A model generated the notes under the pieces. That model was given only the letters and a program-made list of their open reading frames with translations, made no database searches and was not told the DNA's origin. From Candidatus Nanopelagicales bacterium (GTDB lineage Bacteria > Actinomycetota > Actinomycetes > S36-B12): 64,000 nucleotides of DNA. The stretch is from the NCBI GenBank assembly GCA_017857175.1, contig JAFMDS010000006.1, positions 1-64,000 of the forward strand. Direction: 5' to 3'. Below are positions 34,019-42,139 of this stretch, in pieces (the first letter of the stretch is position 1; every line of letters begins with the position of its first letter). A program made the position numbers and the translations under genes.

Positions 34019-34060
34019 GAACTAAAGCGTCATCGGTGGCTAATCCAGACGCTTTAGTTC
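34019..34060. terminator. 13-bp inverted repeat between convergent genes
   Basis: GAACTAAAGCGTC (34019-34031) and its perfect inverse GACGCTTTAGTTC (34048-34060), loop 16 bases. The right arm lies in the last codons of the gamma carbonic anhydrase gene and the left arm just after the phosphatase stop. It can fold from either transcript; no T-run follows. Confidence 0.6.
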
Positions 34061-34558
34061 CGCCCGATACCAATGGGAGTTTTGCACATAAATGCGAGCC
34101 GAATGTTGAACATCGTCAATGCTCACAACGTTAGGTGTAATAGCTGCAGGCACTCCCAGTGCGCGCGCGTGAGGCGGAACACTCTTATTGTTACCAACCA
34201 AGGCTTGGGCTCCGACGAGTGATATCGGACCAACAGTTGCATTGTGGAGTACGACAGCATGCGATCCGATCAATGAATCATCATGAATGGTGCACCCTTC
34301 GAGGTGCACGCCATGTCCGATAACACATCGGTCGCCGATCACGGTGTCAAGCGTGCTCGTGCAATGAACAACGGTTCCATCCTGAATTGAAGTCTGCTCT
34401 CCAATGTGAATTGCACCGTGATCACCCCGCAGGACAGCACATGGCCAAATACTGGACTCGGGGCCGATGTGGACGTTACCGATTACTACCGCATCTGGAT
34501 GCACAAATGCGGTTGGGTCAATAGTTGGGGTGAGGTCTCCGAGCGCATAGATCGCCAT
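34040..34558 (-). CDS. Gamma carbonic anhydrase family protein
   Basis: A 172-residue left-handed beta-helix protein. Hexapeptide repeats run through VVIGNVHIGPESSIWPCAVLRGDHGAIHIGEQTSIQDGTVVH, with the zinc-ligand His residues in VVHCTST and GHGVHLEGC. The family includes true gamma carbonic anhydrases and related transferases with no known activity. It faces the inositol monophosphatase tail to tail, and its last codons form half of a perfect inverted repeat. Confidence 0.9.
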   Translation of the reverse strand: MAIYALGDLTPTIDPTAFVHPDAVVIGNVHIGPESSIWPCAVLRGDHGAIHIGEQTSIQDGTVVHCTSTLDTVIGDRCVIGHGVHLEGCTIHDDSLIGSHAVVLHNATVGPISLVGAQALVGNNKSVPPHARALGVPAAITPNVVSIDDVQHSARIYVQNSHWYRAELKRLD

Positions 34559-34767
34559 GTCTACGGAGTCTAGTTCGGGATTACTGGTCGCTGGTACCCA
34601 TCTGGAATTTAGCTAGCATCAGCCACCATTGGATTTGCTAGGGACGCTAGCACCGACCCCGTGCTGCCGAATATTGCTTCATGAGGCACAATCTGCGCGC
34701 AAGGTCCCGCGGCTGGTGCCCGTCAGCACTGAGCATCGATGTTTCGTCCGATAAGAAAGAGGCACAC

Positions 34768-35064
34768 ATGGCTACCGATTATGACGCTCCTCGCAAGACC
34801 GATGAGGAACTGGCAGAGGACAGCCTCGAGGAGCTCAAGGCCAAGAGAGCTGAGAAAACTTCATCACCTGTTGACGTCGATGAAGCGGAACTCGCTGAAA
34901 CAATTGAGTTGCCTGGTGCAGATCTGTCATCGGAGAATTTGACGGTTCAAGTGGTGCCAAAACAGACCGATGAATTCACCTGCATGTCTTGCTTCTTGGT
35001 ACACCATCGCAGCCAATTTGATCATGAAGGCAAATCTGGGCCTATATGCAAGGAATGCGCCTGA
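34768..35064 (+). CDS. DUF4193 family protein
   Basis: A 98-residue actinobacterial protein of unknown function, near-universally placed beside DUF3093 and dut. It starts MATDYDAPRKTDEELAEDSLEELKAKR, has an acidic middle, and ends in a zinc ribbon (FTCMSCFLVHHRSQF...GPICKECA). AAAGAGG precedes ATG 34768; the ORF-track start at 34681 is too long. It is convergent with the DUF4235 gene with one base between stops. Confidence 0.93.
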   Translation: MATDYDAPRKTDEELAEDSLEELKAKRAEKTSSPVDVDEAELAETIELPGADLSSENLTVQVVPKQTDEFTCMSCFLVHHRSQFDHEGKSGPICKECA

Positions 35065-35065
35065 G

Positions 35066-35350
35066 TCAGGTCTGGCGAGCGATAATTCGGTACACAGCAA
35101 CTTCAACGACTGCCGCGGAGGCTGCCGTAATCGCGGACCAAATAAGGGCGTTGCCCAAATTTACAGTGGGGTCGTCGGCCACGGGTGCCTTCCTACCCAG
35201 AGCCTTGCGGTAACCGGAATCAAGCATTTTGCGCACGGCCCATGTCGCCGTCATTGCAACAATGGGGGCAACAACGTGTATCGCAATATTATTTTGTTGG
35301 CTCCCTGCACCTGAATCCTCGCGTGCCTCTCCTACTTGTTCATAAGTCAT
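35066..35350 (-). CDS. DUF4235 membrane protein
   Basis: A 94-residue protein with two predicted membrane segments, IHVVAPIVAMTATWAVRKML and LIWSAITAASAAVVEVAVYRII, separated by a basic loop (DSGYRKALGRKAP). The layout matches DUF4235, small membrane proteins common in actinobacteria and of unknown function. It ends one base from the DUF4193 stop on the other strand. Confidence 0.88.
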   Translation of the reverse strand: MTYEQVGEAREDSGAGSQQNNIAIHVVAPIVAMTATWAVRKMLDSGYRKALGRKAPVADDPTVNLGNALIWSAITAASAAVVEVAVYRIIARQT

Positions 35351-35408
35351 GGGGCTTGTCTATCACCAACGACATGAGAGTTCAAAGTGAACCGTAGAAA
35401 TAGTGGCT

Positions 35409-35900
35409 TCAGGGATTATTGAGTAGTGACACAAGAACTTCCGGTTTTCTGGTCGAAACAACCCACATTCCGTGAGGATCGTCCGGATTCATTAGGTCAA
35501 TGGCGATAGCCCGCATCCCTGACCGAATATCGAGATAAGCGGTGGCATCGACTTGACCACGCCGTGCGGCTAATAATTCCTCGGCGCTCAAGACTCTTGG
35601 GTTAGCCCATTCAGTTGATTTACCCAACATTTGTTGCATATTGACGTTACCTACCCGAATAAACGTTGAGTCGATATTTCGTCGAACTTCGATCAAAGGG
35701 GCGTTGAAGTACATGAAAAGCAATATGCCAATGCCAATAATCACCATGATGCCAATGCCAACCTGCATATCGATTGCTGCGCCGTAGGCGATAGCGATCA
35801 TGGCAATCAACGCTAGTGCGACCACGAATGACGATAATCGGGGGATAACACGCTCCCGGTAGAGAAGGCCAGTTGGTTGGCTCGCTCGAATGTGCTTCAC
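35409..35900 (-). CDS. DUF3093 membrane protein
   Basis: A 163-residue protein matching DUF3093 (mycobacterial Rv2698 position). A short head (YRERVIPRLSSF) leads to two membrane segments (FVVALALIAMIAIAYG and IGIMVIIGIGILLFMY), then a soluble domain ending YLDIRSGMRAIAIDLMNPDDPHGMWVVSTRKP. GTG 35900 is used; TTG 35930 has a better ribosome-binding site (GGAGG) and ATG 35960 is in the ORF track, but both overlap the divergent thioesterase start. Function unknown. Confidence 0.85.
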   Translation of the reverse strand: MKHIRASQPTGLLYRERVIPRLSSFVVALALIAMIAIAYGAAIDMQVGIGIMVIIGIGILLFMYFNAPLIEVRRNIDSTFIRVGNVNMQQMLGKSTEWANPRVLSAEELLAARRGQVDATAYLDIRSGMRAIAIDLMNPDDPHGMWVVSTRKPEVLVSLLNNP

Positions 35901-35923
35901 GCTCAGGAGTATGGTGCATTGTT

Positions 35924-36520
35924 GTGCCAACGACACCTCCGGCTGATGCCTACGTCCCACACAGAAGTGAAAACGCTCCAGAGCCTGGTAGTGCCATTCC
36001 CACCCATTACAAATCGTGCTTTGGCTGTGGTGTCGATCATGAGACTGGTCTCCACATGATTGTGACCGCAGGGGATCATCTCACGGTAAATGGAGTCTTT
36101 ACCGTCACACAGCATCACCAGGGTGCCCCTGGTTTGGCACATGGTGGATTACTTTCTGCCGCCATCGATGAAGTGCTCGGGTCACTCAACTGGCTGCTGG
36201 GAGTCCCTGCCGTCACCGGGCGGCTTGAATGTGATTTTAGAAAGCCTGTTCCCGTGGGAACCACGCTTTTTGTTAGCGCCCAAATTGATGCAGTTCACGG
36301 TCGCAAAGTTTTTACGAGTGCACAAGCTCGCATCAATTCAATTGACGGCTCGACGGCTGTCTCAGCGAAGGCGATCTTCATTCAGGTGGGTATTCAACAT
36401 TTCTTGGATAATGGGAATAGTGCTGAGGTAACGGCTGCTTTCCAGGATCGAAATGGAGATTGGTCACAAAAGGCGCCAAAGAGTGATGGGGCTAGGCAAA
36501 CGTTTGAGGTGAATCCGTGA
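35924..36520 (+). CDS. PaaI-type hotdog thioesterase
   Basis: A 198-residue acyl-CoA thioesterase-like protein. The hotdog fold is shown by HMIVTAGDHLTVNGVFTVTQHHQGAPGLAHGGLLSAAIDEV, with the HGG loop and catalytic acid (D in SAAIDEV), then GRLECDFRKPVPVGTTLFVSAQI. An N-terminal CFGCGVDHETGLH resembles the metal or structural Cys pair of the group. The start is uncertain: GTG 35924 is chosen, AGGAG at 35905 is far upstream. Its stop overlaps the dut start (GTGATG). Confidence 0.85.
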   Translation: MPTTPPADAYVPHRSENAPEPGSAIPTHYKSCFGCGVDHETGLHMIVTAGDHLTVNGVFTVTQHHQGAPGLAHGGLLSAAIDEVLGSLNWLLGVPAVTGRLECDFRKPVPVGTTLFVSAQIDAVHGRKVFTSAQARINSIDGSTAVSAKAIFIQVGIQHFLDNGNSAEVTAAFQDRNGDWSQKAPKSDGARQTFEVNP

Positions 36521-36954
36521 TGGTGCCCGTTAAAGTACTCATTCAACGGCTTGATTCAGACCTGCCATTGCCAGCGTACGAACTCCCGGGCGATGCCGGT
36601 CTCGATATTCATTCACGCATCACCCTCGAACTAACTGCAGGTGAACGTGCGCTTATACCAACCGGAATTGCGCTCGCACTTCCCGCAGGTTACGTCGCTC
36701 TAATACACCCAAGGAGCGGGTTGGCAGCTAAACACGGATTCACACTTGTTAATTCACCAGGCACTATTGACTCTGGATACAGAGGAGAAATTTCGGTCAT
36801 TGGCCTGAACACGGGTGCCGACTCACTCACCATCGAGCGGGGGGATCGAATTGCCCAATTATTAGTCATGGAATTGCCTCGGATCCACATAGAAGAGGTG
36901 CATTCCTTGCCTGGGTCAGTTCGGAGCGCCGGTGGATTCGGTTCAACAGGTTGA
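36517..36954 (+). CDS. dut: dUTP diphosphatase
   Basis: Hydrolyses dUTP to dUMP, keeping uracil out of DNA and supplying dTMP synthesis. The 145-residue trimeric dUTPase shows all five motifs: PGDAGLDIHSR, HPRSGLAAKHG, NSPGTIDSGYRGEI, RGDRIAQLLV and the C-terminal RSAGGFGSTG that closes over the substrate. It starts at GTG 36517 or ATG 36520 and overlaps the thioesterase stop. DUF3710 follows, the usual actinobacterial neighbour. Confidence 0.95.
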   Translation: MMVPVKVLIQRLDSDLPLPAYELPGDAGLDIHSRITLELTAGERALIPTGIALALPAGYVALIHPRSGLAAKHGFTLVNSPGTIDSGYRGEISVIGLNTGADSLTIERGDRIAQLLVMELPRIHIEEVHSLPGSVRSAGGFGSTG

Positions 36955-37019
36955 CGGTCAGGCCCGTTGACAAGGGTGGTAACACCACATCGCAACTTGA
37001 GAAGTGGGAGGATAGAAGG

Positions 37020-37649
37020 GTGACGGACACCAATCTGCGAAATAACGGTCCATTTGATGAGTCTGAAGTCAGTTTTGGTGACGACAACAGAGTTGATCTC
37101 GGTGGACTGTTGCTCTCCGTGCCTGCTGGAGTGGAGTTACAGGTACAGGCAGATCAAGCGAGTGGGCGAATTACCGCACTCACCCTGCGCCACGGGGAGA
37201 GCGGTATGCAGTTGCAACCATATGCAGCACGCAAGTCAGGTGGTATGTGGGAGGAAGTCATTGCGTCCATTACGACATCCGTCAATTCCTCCGGAGGCTT
37301 GATCGAACAAGTTAAAGGGCCATGGGGAGTTGAGTTGAACGCGCAAATCAAGGCAAACGAATCCGCAGGTACGGGGAGCGCCCTCCAACCGGCACGATTT
37401 GTGGGTATCGATGGACCGAGATGGTTTCTTCGTGCTGTCTTTTTGGGAAAGGCTGCGCGCGATCGCGAAGCTGCTCAGGTCTTGTCCGAATGCCTTCGAA
37501 CTGCTGTCGTGGTTCGTGGAGACTCAGCCATGGCCCCTGGGGCTCCGCTTGCTTTGAGAATCCCGAAGGAAAGCATGAGCGCGGAAGTGAGTGAACCCAA
37601 ACTACCCAACCCTTTTGAGCGCGGCCCTGAAATCACGGAAACCCGCTGA
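37020..37649 (+). CDS. DUF3710 family protein
   Basis: A 209-residue actinobacterial protein of unknown function placed after dut. It has the family opening RVDLGGLLLSVPAGVELQVQ and the conserved GPWGVELNAQI and DGPRWFLRAVFLGKAA. The start is GTG 37020, preceded by GGGAGG at eight bases; the ORF-track TTG at 36951 overlaps the dut stop and lacks such a site. An acidic N-terminus precedes the domain. It is in line with the OB-fold and DUF3159 genes, probably one transcript from dut onward. Confidence 0.92.
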   Translation: MTDTNLRNNGPFDESEVSFGDDNRVDLGGLLLSVPAGVELQVQADQASGRITALTLRHGESGMQLQPYAARKSGGMWEEVIASITTSVNSSGGLIEQVKGPWGVELNAQIKANESAGTGSALQPARFVGIDGPRWFLRAVFLGKAARDREAAQVLSECLRTAVVVRGDSAMAPGAPLALRIPKESMSAEVSEPKLPNPFERGPEITETR

Positions 37650-37654
37650 CACCG

Positions 37655-38041
37655 ATGAACGCCATCGCTCGGAGTGCGCGACGATTAACGCAAACGCTGA
37701 CAAAATCACGTAGCTCCCACGAATATTCGGACCTCCAACAACAATTTGGAGATACCGCGGATCCACTCGTTCAAGAGATTCGGTCGTGTACTCCCGGTTC
37801 ACGTGTGGAAATAATTGGAACCGTGCGCGTCGTTTCAGTTCGCCCCCAAGACCTATCGCCTGCCGTTGAAATTGAATTGACCGATGGTTCCGGTGTGGTG
37901 AAAGTTGTATGGCTAGGCAGACGGAAGATTCCTGGAATTGTTGCTGGCCGAACCATGAAGGTGTGCGGACGGTTAACCTGTAACACTGAGCGACCAACAA
38001 TTTTTAATCCCAAATACGAATTGCGACCACTCAAGAGATGA
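37655..38041 (+). CDS. OB-fold nucleic-acid-binding protein
   Basis: A 128-residue protein whose residues 50-125 form an OB fold: GSRVEIIGTVRVVSVRPQDLSPAVEIELTDGSGVVKVVWLGRRKIPGI. It is the small OB protein found between DUF3710 and DUF3159 in actinobacteria. It starts five bases after DUF3710 ends. It probably binds single-stranded nucleic acid; no enzyme motif is seen. Confidence 0.88.
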   Translation: MNAIARSARRLTQTLTKSRSSHEYSDLQQQFGDTADPLVQEIRSCTPGSRVEIIGTVRVVSVRPQDLSPAVEIELTDGSGVVKVVWLGRRKIPGIVAGRTMKVCGRLTCNTERPTIFNPKYELRPLKR

Positions 38042-38051
38042 GAGTCATTAG

Positions 38052-38756
38052 GTGAGCCAAGAGCAAGAAGAGTCGCCACAAGGAATGCACCTTCCCGAGC
38101 ACGAAACTATTGCCGATGTAGCCGCCGAACGCCTCATCCTTGATCGAGCAATTGGTGGGTGGCGCGGACTAATTGATAGTGGTGTACCAACTCTTGTGTT
38201 TGTTTTTGCATTCTTGGTTTGGCCAGACACCCTTGCCAATGCCGTTTACGCGGCAATTGCGGCTGGCGTTGTAATCCTTGTTGTGCGAGTAATCCGTCGT
38301 GATCCGCTGACTCAAATATTCGCGGGATTTGTAGGCCTTGCCATCGCGGCAGGATTCTCTGCTTGGACTGGAAAGGCAGAGAACTTCTTCTTGCCCGGCC
38401 TGCTCACCAATTTGGCGTACGGCTCTGCATTCCTCATCTCCATACTGGTTCGTTGGCCGCTACTTGGCGTGGCCTTGGGATATTTCACGGGCACGGGTAC
38501 GTCCTGGCGAAGTGACGTTTCATTGCGAAGGGCTGCCGCAGCAGCGAGTTGGATATGGGTGGGAATGTTCTTTGGCAGGCTATTGGTGCAGGTGCCTTTC
38601 TATTTCAGTGGCTCAGTGGGAACACTGGGCGTGATAAAGGTAGTCATGGGCTGGCCGCTGTTCCTAGCCGCGGCGTATTTCACGTACCGCGTACTTTCGC
38701 CGGTTTATGCAGAACTGAATGCCCGAAAAAACCAGAATCCTGAGAACGACGCTTAA
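38052..38756 (+). CDS. DUF3159 membrane protein
   Basis: A 234-residue integral membrane protein with about six helices in three hairpins. The family opening is ILDRAIGGWRGLIDSGVPTLVFVFAFLV; later markers are FFLPGLLTNLAYGSAFLISILVRWPLLG and FFGRLLVQVPFYF. It completes the dut-DUF3710-OB-DUF3159 row and is convergent with the TrkA pair. Start GTG 38052. Function unknown; intracellular septation or transport roles have been guessed for the family. Confidence 0.9.
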   Translation: MSQEQEESPQGMHLPEHETIADVAAERLILDRAIGGWRGLIDSGVPTLVFVFAFLVWPDTLANAVYAAIAAGVVILVVRVIRRDPLTQIFAGFVGLAIAAGFSAWTGKAENFFLPGLLTNLAYGSAFLISILVRWPLLGVALGYFTGTGTSWRSDVSLRRAAAAASWIWVGMFFGRLLVQVPFYFSGSVGTLGVIKVVMGWPLFLAAAYFTYRVLSPVYAELNARKNQNPENDA

Positions 38757-38780
38757 TGCTGGCGGGCAAAAAGTTGCCGC

Positions 38781-39449
38781 TTACTCCTTTGTTGGGTGTC
38801 CTAGCATGTTTTGTAATGTATTTTCCTGATGTGGAGCGGCAACAAATACAAGTTCATCGCCGACTTCGAGAGGGTCGTCCGCACTCGGAGTGATGACACG
38901 CTCTCCTCGCACGATGGCTACCAGCGCTGTATCTTCTGGCCAGTGTTGATCGCCCACGCGTTGGCCCGCAACGGGAGAATCGGAAGCGAGTGTGATTTCA
39001 ACAAGATCAGCATCGCCTTGCCGGAATGAAAAGAGGCGAACCAAATCTCCCACCGAGACGGCCTCTTCAACGAGAGCTGACATCATGCGAGGGGTTGAGA
39101 CAGCCACATCGACGCCCCATGATTCATTGAACATCCACTCATTCTTGGGGTGATTTACACGCGCCACTACACGAGGGACACCAAACTCGGTTTTGGCCAA
39201 GAGTGCAACAACTAAGTTGACCTTGTCATCGCCCGTCGCGGCCACTACGACGTTGCACTCTGAAAGACGAGCCTCCTCTAGGGCAGACACTTCACAGGCA
39301 TCGGCCATCAATGTCTCTGCGCCCTGAACGACACCGGGGCGCGCTAATGCAACGTCCCTGTCGATGAGGAGAATCTGATGACCGTTCTGGATCAGTTCCC
39401 GTGCGATGGCCCTGCCTACTTTTCCTGCACCAGCGATAGCGACTCTCAT
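38781..39449 (-). CDS. TrkA-family potassium channel regulator, second copy (CeoC type)
   Basis: A 222-residue cytoplasmic regulator with an RCK_N Rossmann domain (VAIAGAGKVGRAIARELIQ, then LLIDRD) that binds NAD(H) and an RCK_C domain from about residue 140 (DADLVEITLASDSPVAG). Its ATG overlaps the upstream trkA stop (ATGA) and follows AGGAGG, so the pair is co-translated as in mycobacterial ceoBC. With the first copy it would gate K+ uptake. Confidence 0.92.
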   Translation of the reverse strand: MRVAIAGAGKVGRAIARELIQNGHQILLIDRDVALARPGVVQGAETLMADACEVSALEEARLSECNVVVAATGDDKVNLVVALLAKTEFGVPRVVARVNHPKNEWMFNESWGVDVAVSTPRMMSALVEEAVSVGDLVRLFSFRQGDADLVEITLASDSPVAGQRVGDQHWPEDTALVAIVRGERVITPSADDPLEVGDELVFVAAPHQENTLQNMLGHPTKE

Positions 39450-40120
39450 TGGGGGCCTCCTGGCAAGTTCAAGCACACTGATTCGATGGCCTCACGTTGC
39501 TCGGGATGGAAGAGAAGGTGGACCGCATCACCTTGTTGGAGTACAGAATCAGAATGTGGTAGTTCTGTGCTGCCATACCGGGTTATGAATGCAATCCTTG
39601 AATTGGTGTGGGCTTCAAGTTCGGCGGCATTTCGTCCTAACCACGAGTCGTCTAATGGCATTTGAGCCAAGACCATGGTTCCCGATTGGTCGGTGTATTC
39701 AACGTTTGCAGAGGTTGGTACGACGGCTTTCATGATTTGACCGGCGGTCCAGGACACGGTCGCGACCGTTGGGATGCCTAATCGTTCATAGACTGCCGCA
39801 CGTTGTGGGTCATAGATTCGTGCAATAACGTGAGGGACACCGTAGGTTTCCCGGGCTACGCGAGCGGCAAGAATATTGCTGTTGTCTCCGCTACTGACCG
39901 CCGCAAATGCATGTGCACGTTCTATGCCGGCGGCTTCAAGGGTCTCACGATCAAATCCGACACCCTTGATCGTTGTACCGGAGAATTCTGGAGCCAATTT
40001 GCGAAATGCGGACGCTTCTTGATCCACTATGGCAACAGAATGGCCTTGCTCATCAAGCCAAGTTGCTAGAAGCGAACCAACACGTCCACACCCGAGAATC
40101 ACAATATGCACGAGGGACAC
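39446..40120 (-). CDS. TrkA-family potassium channel regulator, first copy (CeoB type)
   Basis: A 224-residue RCK protein: VHIVILGCGRVGSLLATWLDEQ, IVDQEASAFRKL form the nucleotide-binding domain, and a C-terminal RCK_C domain follows (GTMVLAQMPLDDSWLGRNAAELEAH). It is translated with the second trkA and diverges from the KimA-like permease across 60 bases, consistent with one potassium locus. The start is GTG 40120; another GTG lies three codons in. Confidence 0.92.
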   Translation of the reverse strand: MSLVHIVILGCGRVGSLLATWLDEQGHSVAIVDQEASAFRKLAPEFSGTTIKGVGFDRETLEAAGIERAHAFAAVSSGDNSNILAARVARETYGVPHVIARIYDPQRAAVYERLGIPTVATVSWTAGQIMKAVVPTSANVEYTDQSGTMVLAQMPLDDSWLGRNAAELEAHTNSRIAFITRYGSTELPHSDSVLQQGDAVHLLFHPEQREAIESVCLNLPGGPQ

Positions 40121-40180
40121 GCTACACCTCTGAGTTGGCTGCGTTCATCTCTATGGCATGGGGGGATAGAGTTCGGAGTC

Positions 40181-42139
40181 GTGTCCCTGTCTGACGGAGT
40201 TAAGCGATTAGTTCTGGGTCGGGCCTTGCGCAGCGATCGACTCGCTGAGACCCTGCTTCCCAAGAGAATCGCCTTGCCGGTATTTGCAAGCGATGCGCTT
40301 TCATCCAATGCATATGCGACGCAAGAGATTTTACTCGTCCTGTCCCTCGGTGGCGCTAGCCTCTTTGCTTTTGGGCCATGGATTGCGGCTGCCGTGGTCC
40401 TTGTCTATTTCACCGTCATCGCCTCTTACAGACAAAATGTTCGTGCCTATCCCAACGGCGGAGGAGATTACGACGTAGTCTCAGCAAACCTCGGTCCTCG
40501 TTGGGGAGTTTTCGTGGCGAGTGCGCTGCTGATTGATTATGTCCTCACGGTTGCCGTTTCCATCTCAGCTGCCGTAGCAAATCTTGGGTCAACGATCCAT
40601 TTCGTGGAATTACACAATGTGTGGTTTGCGGTGGCCATTACCGTCATAATCATGCTTCTGAACCTCAGAGGGGTAAAAGAGTCGGGTGCTCTGTTCGCGA
40701 TACCGACTTATATTTTTATTGGAAGCATTTTCATCATGATCGGAACTGCTGTTTTTCGAGGTGTCCGCGGGGACACGATGATGGCAGAGAGCGCGACGTG
40801 GGAGGTTGCCCAACAAAATGCAATTACGGGGTTGGCTCTTGTGTTCCTTGTCGCACGATCATTCTCATCGGGAACAACGGCGCTGACGGGGATTGAGGCT
40901 GTGGCCAATGGGGTTCCGTCATTCCGTGAGCCTAAGTCGAAGAATGCCGCCACGACTTTACTGTTGCTAGGCGTAATCAGTATGGCCATGTTCAGTGGTA
41001 TTACTTGGTTAGCGATTAAGACGGGTGTCAAGGTCACTCCGAACGATGCCAACCTTATTGGCCTGCCCGATGGTCAGGCGCAAAAAACAGTCATTGTTCA
41101 GGTGGCGGGTGCTGTCTTCGAGAACGCGACTTGGGCTGTATTAGGCATATCTCTGGCAACAGCCTTGATTTTGGCCTTGGCCGCCAACACGGCATTCAAC
41201 GGCTTTCCCGTTATGGGATCTATATTGGCGCGTGACGGATACCTGCCGCGGCAATTGCACACCAGGGGGGACCGACTTGCTTACAGCAACGGAATTGTAG
41301 TTCTCGCTGCCTTGGCCATCATTCTCATCGTATTTTTCCAGGCAGATGTGACGAAGCTTATTCAGCTTTACATCATTGGCGTATTCATCGCGTTCACTCT
41401 CAGTCAGTTCGGCATGATTAGACACTGGAGTCGACGACTCAAGTCTGAAACCAATGAACAGGAGAGGGTTCGGTCGATTCGATCGCGCGTGGTGAATACG
41501 TTCGGGTTCGGCATGACCGGCACGGTTCTGGTGATCGTCATTCTGACAAAGTTTTCCAATGGAGCATGGATAGTCCTGGTGGCGCTTCCGATCATTTTCT
41601 TTGGAATGTTGGGCATTAATCGGCACTACGAAACCGTGCGTCGAGAACTCTCGACACTTGAGACCGATCAGGTGACTCTGCCAGCTCGTGTACACGCGCT
41701 CGTCCTAGTTTCCAAGATTCACAAACCCACGCTCCGCGCTATTGCATACGCTCGGGCAAGTCGCCCAAATGTGATTGAAGCGTTGACTGTTAACGTGGAC
41801 GATGCAGAATCGGCGCTCCTGGAAGAGGAGTGGACGCGCCGAGGAATTCCTGTGACCTTAAAGATCCTTGACTCTCCGTATCGCGAGATAACTCGACCAA
41901 TAATCCAGTACGTGAAAGAACTTCGATCAGAGTCTCCAAATGATCTCATCGCTGTTTTTATACCGCAATATGTTGTAGGTCATTGGTGGGAGCAAATACT
42001 GCATAATCAGTCTGCCCTTCGACTCAAAAGCAGGCTTTTATTTTCAAACTCAGTCATGGTTATCAGCGTTCCGTGGCAGCTGGAATCTAGCGAGAAAAGT
42101 TTGGACAATGATTTTGAAAATGAGTCCAGTGGTGAATGA
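40181..42139 (+). CDS. KimA-like APC-family potassium/amino acid permease
   Basis: A 652-residue permease with about twelve membrane helices in residues 25-455 and a cytoplasmic C-terminal domain. The opening IALPVFASDALSSNAYATQEIL, the segment RAYPNGGGDYDVVSANLG and GDRLAYSNGIVVLAALAI match the Bacillus high-affinity K+ importer KimA (YdaO), and neighbouring trkA genes support potassium; but related actinobacterial proteins are annotated as amino acid permeases. GTG 40181 is used; the ORF-track start at 40106 overlaps the divergent trkA. The methyltransferase gene overlaps its 3' end. Confidence 0.85.
   Translation: MSLSDGVKRLVLGRALRSDRLAETLLPKRIALPVFASDALSSNAYATQEILLVLSLGGASLFAFGPWIAAAVVLVYFTVIASYRQNVRAYPNGGGDYDVVSANLGPRWGVFVASALLIDYVLTVAVSISAAVANLGSTIHFVELHNVWFAVAITVIIMLLNLRGVKESGALFAIPTYIFIGSIFIMIGTAVFRGVRGDTMMAESATWEVAQQNAITGLALVFLVARSFSSGTTALTGIEAVANGVPSFREPKSKNAATTLLLLGVISMAMFSGITWLAIKTGVKVTPNDANLIGLPDGQAQKTVIVQVAGAVFENATWAVLGISLATALILALAANTAFNGFPVMGSILARDGYLPRQLHTRGDRLAYSNGIVVLAALAIILIVFFQADVTKLIQLYIIGVFIAFTLSQFGMIRHWSRRLKSETNEQERVRSIRSRVVNTFGFGMTGTVLVIVILTKFSNGAWIVLVALPIIFFGMLGINRHYETVRRELSTLETDQVTLPARVHALVLVSKIHKPTLRAIAYARASRPNVIEALTVNVDDAESALLEEEWTRRGIPVTLKILDSPYREITRPIIQYVKELRSESPNDLIAVFIPQYVVGHWWEQILHNQSALRLKSRLLFSNSVMVISVPWQLESSEKSLDNDFENESSGE

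Noticed and set aside
41141-41695. 184-residue ORF antisense to the KimA-like permease
   Set aside because: The plus-strand permease is well supported; the antisense frame shows no domain.
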